NCBI RefSeq assembly: GCF_019931275.1
Contig: NZ_JAIOTY010000002.1
Span: 1 to 64,000, forward strand
Direction: 5' to 3'
From: Nitratidesulfovibrio sp. SRB-5
Lineage (GTDB): Bacteria; Desulfobacterota; Desulfovibrionia; Desulfovibrionales; Desulfovibrionaceae
DNA length: 64,000 nt
Numbering within the stretch: the stretch's first letter is position 1; each line of letters starts with the position of its first letter. Shown piece by piece: positions 8,773 to 15,500 of this stretch. The position numbers and the translations under genes are program-made. The notes under the pieces are model-generated. The model made no database searches. It saw only the letters and a list, made by a program, of their open reading frames with translations, and had not been told where the DNA came from.

Positions 8773-10743
8773 TCAGGGGGCCTTGCGCGCGGCCAGCGCC
8801 GCCAGCTTGCGCAGCAGGTCGCGTTCCAGCGCCTCGAATTCGCGGCGGCGCATGGTCAGCACCTCGACGGCGTCGAACATGCCCGAAAGCTTGTACCGGT
8901 TGCCAAGGCCGTTGCCGAACTGCGCCGCCCCCATGCGCACGGCCTTGCCGCTGCGCTTCATGTGGCGCACGGGCAGAAAGCCGGTGTAGCAGGCCAGGCG
9001 CCCGTCGCGGGCCCGGCGCAGGTCGTGTTCCAGGTCGTCGTATTGCGAAGGCGACAGCGAAAGGGAAAACCCCCCGCCCTCCAGCAGTTCCGTGGTGCGG
9101 AACATGTGGCAGCACCCGGTTACCGAAATGCACGGCCGCAGGTAGTCGAAGCGGCCCATGTCCGTGACCTGGGCGTGCAGGTCGCTGACCGAAAAGGGCA
9201 GCGCATGGGCGCGGGCCGGAGAAAAGGCCACCTCCGGCGACAGGGTGTCGCGCTGCGGCTCGCCGGTCGCGCTGTCGGGCGGTGGCGGGGTGTCGTCCGC
9301 GAAGGCGGCGAGGTGCGGCGGGGTGCCTTCCGGCGCGCGGAAGTGCGCGGTCAGGTGCAGGTCGGCGGACTGGACCATGTACGGGGCGTGCCAGTCCAGG
9401 GTGCGCCCGCCCCAGGCGGCGGCATCCGGCTGGCGGCGCACCGCCCCGGCCAGTCGGCGCAGCCAGTCGGGCGGCACGGCGGCGTCGTCGTCCAGATAGG
9501 CGGCAAAGTCGCAGGCGGCCACTTCCGGCAGGCGCATCAGCCAGTTGCGCGCGGCGGCGGCCCCCACGTTGACCGGCAGGTGCACGGCGGTGCAACGGTC
9601 CGCGCCGAACCTGTCGGCCCAGGCGCGCACCACGTCGCCGGTGCCGTCGGTGGAGCCGTTGTCCAGCAGGGCGATGCGGGCCACGTCCGGCAGGCCGGGT
9701 GCCAGGTGGACAAGGGCGGTGTCGAGCTCCTGCGCCTTGTTCCACGAATAGAGCAGCACGGCGGTGGACCCGGCGGGTTCGGCCTCCGGGGTGTCCACGC
9801 CGCGCCAGACGTCGTGGGCGCGCAGGGCAAGGTTGACGTGCCAGGGCCGGGCGGCCAGCACCGCATCCCACAGGGGCAGGGCGGCGGGGACATCGCCCAG
9901 GCGGACCAGGCAGTGGGCGGCGTGTTCCACCGGGGCCAGCCAGCAGCCGTTGCCCGGCGCGGCGGAAGATGCAGGCTGGCCGGACGCGGGCAGGCCGGAC
10001 ACGGCCAGCGCGGCGGCGCGAAAATGGGCCAGCGCGGCGTCATGGTGGCGGGCGGCGGTGGCCGTGCCGTCAGCGTGCCCCACACAGGCGGAGGCGCGGT
10101 TGGCCGCCAGGCAGCCGTGAAGATGGGCGAAAAGCGGGGCGAGAGGTGGCCCGGTTCCGGCTGGACCGGCAGGACCGGCTGAACCGGCTGAACCAGATGC
10201 GCCAGACGGGGCAAACCGGGCTGCGGCCCGATGCAGGTGCCCATCCAGCCAGTCCAGATCGCCGGAAAGTTCGCCCACGGCCACGGCCTGCTGCATCCAG
10301 AACAGGTTGTCCGGTTCGCGTTGGCGCTCGGCGTCCACATGGCGTTGCAGGCGCACCCAGTCTGTCTGGGCGGCCAGCCGTTCGTAGCGGGTCAGATCCG
10401 CCGGGCGGCGCCAGGCCCCGTGCACGGCGGCCAGCAGCGCGGCCAGCGCGGGGTGCAGCCAGGGCATGCGCTGATGCAGCAGCAGTGCCTGCCCGGCCAG
10501 CTGGCCGTTGCAGGGGTCGTCCTCCCACGCGGCCAGCAGCAGTTCGCGACCGGTGCGCAGCAGGTCTTCACGCCCGTGGGGGCCTGTGGTGTCGGCGGGC
10601 GAAGCGGCGGGGGATTGCGAGCGGGTGATGGCGTCGGCGGCGCAGCGCAGCCGGTGGACGGACCCCACGCTGCCGTGCACGAGGCGGATGCGCAGCCACA
10701 GCGGCAGGCGCTGCCAGGCAAGGGCAAGGGAGGCGTGCGGCAT
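8773..10743 (-). CDS. Family 2 glycosyltransferase with an N-terminal helical extension
   Basis: A 656-residue protein. The first roughly 310 residues are alanine-rich and helical, with a low-complexity SAGSAGPAGPAGTG linker, and have no clear family. A GT-A domain follows (about 310-600): AVLLYSWNKAQEL, then LLDNGSTDGTGDVV and the metal-binding DDDAAVPPDW. The C-terminal part contains a HMKRSGKAVRMGAAQFGNG segment. No membrane helix is obvious, so it probably works at the cytoplasmic face. It is followed by the FAD oxidoreductase on the same strand. Donor and acceptor sugars are unknown. Confidence 0.82.
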   Translation of the reverse strand: MPHASLALAWQRLPLWLRIRLVHGSVGSVHRLRCAADAITRSQSPAASPADTTGPHGREDLLRTGRELLLAAWEDDPCNGQLAGQALLLHQRMPWLHPALAALLAAVHGAWRRPADLTRYERLAAQTDWVRLQRHVDAERQREPDNLFWMQQAVAVGELSGDLDWLDGHLHRAAARFAPSGASGSAGSAGPAGPAGTGPPLAPLFAHLHGCLAANRASACVGHADGTATAARHHDAALAHFRAAALAVSGLPASGQPASSAAPGNGCWLAPVEHAAHCLVRLGDVPAALPLWDAVLAARPWHVNLALRAHDVWRGVDTPEAEPAGSTAVLLYSWNKAQELDTALVHLAPGLPDVARIALLDNGSTDGTGDVVRAWADRFGADRCTAVHLPVNVGAAAARNWLMRLPEVAACDFAAYLDDDAAVPPDWLRRLAGAVRRQPDAAAWGGRTLDWHAPYMVQSADLHLTAHFRAPEGTPPHLAAFADDTPPPPDSATGEPQRDTLSPEVAFSPARAHALPFSVSDLHAQVTDMGRFDYLRPCISVTGCCHMFRTTELLEGGGFSLSLSPSQYDDLEHDLRRARDGRLACYTGFLPVRHMKRSGKAVRMGAAQFGNGLGNRYKLSGMFDAVEVLTMRRREFEALERDLLRKLAALAARKAP

Positions 10744-10816
10744 GGCGTCGTCCCGTAGGTAGTCCGTCGAGGGTCGATGCCCCGTCAGGGTCGAGAACGA
10801 AGGGCGCGGGCCGGGA

Positions 10817-11158
10817 TCAGTCGGCGCAGTTCACGCAGCGGCTGGCCTCGGGCATGGCCATGAGCCGGGCCAGGGGGATGGGTTCGCCGCATTCCACGCA
10901 GAAGCCGAAGTCGGGATCGTCCTCGTCGATGCGCTTCAGGGCGTATTCCAGGCCCACCTGACGGTTGCGCAACTGGGCCAGGGCGGCCTCGTTGACGCTC
11001 TTGTTCTGGATGGCGTCCATGCGCGAGACTTCGTCCATGCCGTCCGCGCCGGGGGGAACAGGCTTGGTCAGTTCCTTCAGGGCCTCGATGTCCTGCGCGA
11101 TGCGGGCAAGATCGGCGACGATCCGTTCCCGGAGTTTTTGTCTGTCGTTGGGCGTCAT
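10817..11158 (-). CDS. DksA/TraR-family C4 zinc-finger protein
   Basis: A 113-residue protein with an N-terminal helical hairpin and a C-terminal zinc finger, C-x2-C-x17-C-x2-C (CVECG ... CVNC). This family binds the RNA polymerase secondary channel. The canonical DxxDxA tip of DksA is not present; the corresponding segment reads MDEVSRMDAIQNK, like the smaller TraR/DksA-type proteins. So it may act differently from DksA. The start is the ATG at 11158; the longer frame upstream is arginine/proline-rich. It lies 73 bases upstream of the glycosyltransferase gene. Confidence 0.85.
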   Translation of the reverse strand: MTPNDRQKLRERIVADLARIAQDIEALKELTKPVPPGADGMDEVSRMDAIQNKSVNEAALAQLRNRQVGLEYALKRIDEDDPDFGFCVECGEPIPLARLMAMPEASRCVNCAD

Positions 11159-11604
11159 CGTGTGCTCTCTTCCGGGGCGAGCGGGAAGGGCGGTGGTTGC
11201 TTGTTTCGTCGCGGCGCGTCCGGCCCGCGCCATGCGCGGCACAAGACGCGGCGACGCCGGGCGAAACGCCGCAGGTAACCGCCGTGGGGCGGACCGGCGC
11301 ACGCCGACCAGCCGACACGGTTCAAGCGCCGCCGTGCGGCGGCGCCATGGGTTGCCGGAGCTTCGTCCGCATGGAACCCGGACGAGATTCCAGCCCTACC
11401 CCATTTGCCCGCGCTTTCCAACCCCTTGACGCATGAGGGGACGCATGAGGGGACGGACGAGGGCGGCGGACGAGGGGGCATCGGCCGGTGCCGGGCCATG
11501 CCGGAGATGGCGCGCGATGACGGGGGCGCAGGCGTGGCAGGGGCTGCCGCGTTGAGCGGGCGGCGGCTTCCTGCTATGGCTGGGCATCGACACGGGAGGC
11601 GGAT
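11159..11604. other. Divergent intergenic region
   Basis: A 446-bp gap between the DksA-like gene (-) and the APH-like gene (+), which must hold both promoters. A 12-bp unit, GACGCATGAGGG, is repeated at 11428 and 11440 with a degenerate third copy. GGGAGG at 11594-11599 is the ribosome binding site of the next gene. No further feature was seen. Confidence 0.5.
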
Positions 11605-12966
11605 GTGCACACGGCGGCCATGGTTGCGGAATTTCTCGGGCGCATGATCCTGCAAAGGGAGGGCGACGGGGCGGGCGCCCTGTCAGGTGCTCTGTCCGGC
11701 GCCATGCCCGATCCCGCGTCCTGCGCCACGTTCGGCTCCACGCCGGGCTTCCCGCAGGCCGTCCCCGGCGAGGCGGACGCGGCCACCCCCCAGGCCTGGG
11801 CCGCCGCGCTGGGCGTGCCCGTGGCCGGGAAGGGGGCCGGGGCCGCATCCGCACCCGGAACCGCACCGGTATCGGCGGAGGACGTCTCCTTTCTGGCCGC
11901 CGGTGAATACCATGAAAACTGGCTGGTGCGCTCCCCGGCGGGGCCGGTGGTGCTGCGCGGCAACCGGGGCGGCGCGGCGGGCAGCCAGCTGGGGTTGGCC
12001 GACCAGATTTCCTACGAGTACCGGGTGCTGCATGCCCTGGCCGGGTGCGCCGCCACCCCGCGTCCGCTGGCGTTGGCCCCGGCGGCGAAGCTGCCCGACG
12101 GCGATCCGGCTGACGTTCCATCATCCCCGGCAGAATTTCCGTCATCACCAGCGTCGGGGCCAGACACCCCTACCCCGACCGGCGGCGCCCTGCTGATGCA
12201 GTGGCTGCCGGGCCGTCCGCTGGACTACCGCGCCGATGCCCGCCACGCCGCGCGGGTGTTCGCCGCCGTGCACGCGGCCCCCGTGCCCCCGGCGGTGGAA
12301 CTGCCCCCGCCCGGCCCGGTGCCGCACGTGCTGCCGCGCGGCGTGCTGGCCGCGCAGCCGGACCCCTTGGCGGCCATCGTGGCGGAAAGCTCGGCCCTGC
12401 TGGCCCGCCACGCCGACCATCCGCTGGCCCCGCGCATGGCCACCGCACGCCAAGCGCTGCTGGACTACCGCGACCGGGTGGCCCGGCTGGCCGGGGATAC
12501 CCGCCACCTGTTCGCGGACGAGGCCCCGGTCATCGCCAATACCGAGGTCAATTCCGGCAACTTTCTCGTGCCCGAAGGCGATGCCGCCGCCTTTCCCGCG
12601 CCCTGCGGCGCATGGCTGGTGGACTGGGAAAAGGCGGTGGTCACCACCCGCTACCAGGACCTGGGCCACTTTCTGGCGCCCACCACCACCCTGTGGAAGA
12701 CCGACTTCACCTTTGACGCGGCCACGCGCGCGGCCTTTCTGGACCATTACCGGGCGGCCTTGCGCCATGCGGGGCAGCCCGTGCCGGACGCGGAGGAATG
12801 CGCGGCAAAGGCCGACGTCATGGTGCGCGCCGTGCTGTTGCGCGGCCTGTCGTGGTGCCTGATGGCCTGGCATGAATACGCGGGCGGCGGGCGCGCGCTG
12901 GCCCATGCCGACACCTTTCGGACCATCGAACGCTATCTGGGGAACATCGCATGGTTCTTGCGGTAG
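11605..12966 (+). CDS. Aminoglycoside-phosphotransferase-like (APH fold) protein with altered catalytic motif
   Basis: A 453-residue protein of the APH/choline-kinase superfamily. The nucleotide-binding half has GEYHENWLVRSPAGPVVLRGN, and ISYEYRVLHAL supplies the helix-C glutamate. The catalytic loop, normally HxDxxxxN, reads NTEVNSGN: the general-base Asp is Glu and the His is Asn. The metal-binding Asp is kept in LVDWEKA. The first 90 residues are low-complexity. The GTG at 11605 is chosen because GGGAGG lies five bases before it; the ATG at 11620 is an alternative. The gene overlaps the next ATPase gene by 16 bases. The substrate is unknown. Confidence 0.75.
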   Translation: MHTAAMVAEFLGRMILQREGDGAGALSGALSGAMPDPASCATFGSTPGFPQAVPGEADAATPQAWAAALGVPVAGKGAGAASAPGTAPVSAEDVSFLAAGEYHENWLVRSPAGPVVLRGNRGGAAGSQLGLADQISYEYRVLHALAGCAATPRPLALAPAAKLPDGDPADVPSSPAEFPSSPASGPDTPTPTGGALLMQWLPGRPLDYRADARHAARVFAAVHAAPVPPAVELPPPGPVPHVLPRGVLAAQPDPLAAIVAESSALLARHADHPLAPRMATARQALLDYRDRVARLAGDTRHLFADEAPVIANTEVNSGNFLVPEGDAAAFPAPCGAWLVDWEKAVVTTRYQDLGHFLAPTTTLWKTDFTFDAATRAAFLDHYRAALRHAGQPVPDAEECAAKADVMVRAVLLRGLSWCLMAWHEYAGGGRALAHADTFRTIERYLGNIAWFLR

Positions 12967-14171
12967 AGGGGCTGTGCGCCTCGTACGGAGAAGGCGATGC
13001 CGCGCCCGGCGGCGCGGGGCTGGTGGCAGCCGCCGTGGGGCGGGCCGTGGGGTTCGTCGCCGGGCGGCGCGGGCCGCGCGCTCCGCTGCCGCAGGCCCGG
13101 CCCGATCTGCCTGATCTGCCCGATCTGCCCGATCTGCCCGATCTGCCTGACCGGCCTGACCGGCATGACCAGCCTTCTCTTTCGTCACAGGCCGGGCACA
13201 ACGGGCACTCCGCATCGGCCCCCCCGGTGTTCAGCGGGGTGTCCTTCCATCTGGCGCAGGGCGAAATGGCCTGCCTGGTGGGGCCTTCCGGAGTGGGCAA
13301 GACCACCCTGCTGCGGGTGCTGGCCGGGCTGCATCCCTCCGACGCGGGCGGGTTCACCGTCACCCCGCCGGACGGGCACGACGACGCGGTGATCCTGGTC
13401 TTTCAGGATTACATGCTGTTCCCGCACCTGACCGTGCGCGACAACGTGGCCTTCGGCCTGCGGGCGCGCGGCATGGGCCGCCGCCAGCGCATCCAGCGGG
13501 CCGGGGACATGCTGGCCGACTTCGCCATCGGCGACCTGGCCCACCGCTATCCGGCCCACCTTTCCGCCGGGCAGCGCCAGCGCGTGGCCCTGGCGCGCGC
13601 GCTGGTGTGCAATCCGGCCCTGCTGCTGCTGGACGAGCCCTTCGCCAACCTGGACCGCACCCTGCGTCTGGAGATGGCCGCCTACGTGCGCGACACGGTG
13701 CGCCGCTACGGGGTGACCACCCTCAGCGTCACCCACGACCTGGAAGAGGCGTTCGCCGTGTCTGACCGCATCGGGGTCATGCTGCACGGGCGGCTGGCCC
13801 AGTTCGGCACCCCGGCGGAACTGTACGCCCGGCCCGTGTCGCTCGACGTGGCGCGCTTCATGGGGCCGGTCAACGTGCTGGACGGCCCGGCGTGCACGGC
13901 CTTCGGCCTGCCCCTGCCGGGCGGCTGCCTGTGCGGCGGCGGCGACGATTGCGCGCCGCTGGCCCTGCGGCCCGAAGGGCTGGCCGCCATCCCCGACCCG
14001 GACGGCCCCGCCGTGGTCGCGCGGGCCGTGTTCACCGGGCAGGTCACCCGGCTGACCCTGTATCCGGCGCGCGGGGGGGCTGACCTCCGGCCCGGCATGC
14101 CGGAACTGGTGGTGCACACCCTGCGCGCGGACATGCCGGAAGGGACGCGGGTTCGCGTGGAGTTGGCGTAG
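12951..14171 (+). CDS. ABC transporter ATP-binding protein (Fe3+/polyamine type) with a repeat insertion
   Basis: A 406-residue ATPase of the PotA/FbpC kind. Motifs: Walker A GPSGVGKTTL, signature LSAGQRQRVALARAL, Walker B LLLLDEPFANLD, switch His in VTHDLEEA, and a C-terminal TOBE-like region (about 290-406). Between the first strand (AVEGLCASYGEG) and the next (FSGVSFHLAQGEM) lies about 70 residues of extra sequence with tandem Leu-Pro-Asp units. The gene overlaps the APH-like gene by 16 bases, so the two are coupled. No permease or binding protein lies next to it, which is unusual; partners must be elsewhere. Confidence 0.88.
   Translation: MVLAVEGLCASYGEGDAAPGGAGLVAAAVGRAVGFVAGRRGPRAPLPQARPDLPDLPDLPDLPDLPDRPDRHDQPSLSSQAGHNGHSASAPPVFSGVSFHLAQGEMACLVGPSGVGKTTLLRVLAGLHPSDAGGFTVTPPDGHDDAVILVFQDYMLFPHLTVRDNVAFGLRARGMGRRQRIQRAGDMLADFAIGDLAHRYPAHLSAGQRQRVALARALVCNPALLLLDEPFANLDRTLRLEMAAYVRDTVRRYGVTTLSVTHDLEEAFAVSDRIGVMLHGRLAQFGTPAELYARPVSLDVARFMGPVNVLDGPACTAFGLPLPGGCLCGGGDDCAPLALRPEGLAAIPDPDGPAVVARAVFTGQVTRLTLYPARGGADLRPGMPELVVHTLRADMPEGTRVRVELA
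13104..13158 (+). repeat. In-frame 9-bp tandem repeat (Leu-Pro-Asp codons)
   Basis: The 9-bp unit CTGCCCGAT and close variants repeat about six times inside the ABC ATPase gene. Unit length is a multiple of three, so copy-number change keeps the reading frame. Confidence 0.85.
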
Positions 14172-14219
14172 CGCGACGTGACCGTGCTACATTTTCGTTG
14201 CATTGCCGGAATCGGTGCG

Positions 14220-15500
14220 ATGGGCTATGACCCCGCCATGATGCCGCATTCAACGCATGAAACGCTGGCCCCGCAGTCTTCCGGTGCCGCTGGTGCCGCG
14301 CCTGGCCGCCTGCCCGACGCCGGTGCGCCGCGCCGCGTGGTGTCGCTGGTGGTGCCCGTGCTGAACGAGGAGGACGCCGTCCCCCTCTTTCTGTCCACGG
14401 TGCGGCCCATCGTGGACCGCGAGCCATACGACTTCGAATTCGTGTTCGTGAACGACGGCAGCAGCGACCGCACCGTGGAGGTGCTGCTGGCCGAACACGC
14501 CCGTGACCCCCGCGTGAAGCTGGTGGACCTTTCGCGCAACTTCGGCAAGGAACTGGCCCTGGCGGCGGGGTTGCAGGCCGCGCGCGGCGATGCCGTGGTG
14601 CCCATGGACGTGGATCTGCAAGATCCGCCGGAGGTGTTGCCCAACTTCTTGCGCGCCTGGGAGCAGGGGGCCGAGGTGGTGGTGGGCGTGCGCCGCGCCC
14701 GCAGCAGCGACACCGTGGGCAAGCGGGTCAGCGCGCGGCTGTTCTACCGGCTGTTCAACCGGGTGAGCGGCAGCCCCATCGTGCCCGACGCGGGCGACTA
14801 CCGGCTGCTTTCGCGTCCGGCGGTAGATGCCCTGAACGCGCTGCCCGAGCGGGTGCGCTTCACCAAGGGGCTGTACACCTGGGTGGGCTTCCGGCAGGTG
14901 GCCGTGCACTTCGACCGTGCCCCGCGCTCGGCGGGCACGGGCAAGTGGAAGCCGTGGAAGCTGTGGAATTTCGCCATCGACGGCCTTACCGGGTTCAGCA
15001 CGCTGCCCCTGCGGATGTGGAGCTACCTGGGCATGCTGGTGGCTCTGGCCGGGTTCGTCTACGCGGCGGTCATCGCCGGGCGAACCCTGCTGTTCGGCGC
15101 GCAGGTGCCCGGTTATGCCTCGTTCATGGTCACCCTGCTGACCCTGGGCGGGCTGGTCATGGTCTCGCTGGGGATCATCGGCGAGTATCTGGGCCGGGTG
15201 TACGAAGAGGTCAAGCGCCGCCCGCAGTATGTGGTGCGGCGGCGGGTTGGCTTTCATGGGCCGGACAACTTGCCGGGCAACTTGCCGGGCAACGCCGTTT
15301 GCCCCCCGACGGGCGCGGCGGGATATTGCCCCTGTTGCGGCGCAAGGCTGGCCGGGCATGCGGGGCCGGAGTCCCCGTCCGTGCATTCGCCGGGCATTTC
15401 AACGGGGCATGCGCCCGGTCAGGCGACGGGGCATGCGCCCGGTCAGGCGACGGGGCATCCGACCGTTCCTGGCGACGGCAACGACCGGCATCGCGCCTGA
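14220..15500 (+). CDS. GtrB/DPM1-like glycosyltransferase with two C-terminal membrane helices
   Basis: A 426-residue undecaprenyl-phosphate glycosyltransferase-like protein. The GT-A domain begins SLVVPVLNEEDAV, with VNDGSSDRT and the metal motif MDVDLQDPPE. Two helices at about 265-330 anchor it to the inner membrane. The last 80 residues are unusual: a CPCC cluster and a 24-bp tandem repeat encoding GHAPGQAT. It is predicted to load a sugar onto undecaprenyl phosphate for the downstream GtrA fusion. The start is uncertain: ATG 14220 has GGAA upstream, with ATGs at 14238 and 14241 as alternatives. The stop overlaps the next start (TGATG). Confidence 0.85.
   Translation: MGYDPAMMPHSTHETLAPQSSGAAGAAPGRLPDAGAPRRVVSLVVPVLNEEDAVPLFLSTVRPIVDREPYDFEFVFVNDGSSDRTVEVLLAEHARDPRVKLVDLSRNFGKELALAAGLQAARGDAVVPMDVDLQDPPEVLPNFLRAWEQGAEVVVGVRRARSSDTVGKRVSARLFYRLFNRVSGSPIVPDAGDYRLLSRPAVDALNALPERVRFTKGLYTWVGFRQVAVHFDRAPRSAGTGKWKPWKLWNFAIDGLTGFSTLPLRMWSYLGMLVALAGFVYAAVIAGRTLLFGAQVPGYASFMVTLLTLGGLVMVSLGIIGEYLGRVYEEVKRRPQYVVRRRVGFHGPDNLPGNLPGNAVCPPTGAAGYCPCCGARLAGHAGPESPSVHSPGISTGHAPGQATGHAPGQATGHPTVPGDGNDRHRA
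15393..15460 (+). repeat. In-frame 24-bp tandem repeat in the GtrB-like tail
   Basis: Units of the form ACGGGGCATGCGCCCGGTCA followed by GGCG repeat twice, with a partial third copy. They encode TGHAPGQA and keep the reading frame. Confidence 0.8.
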
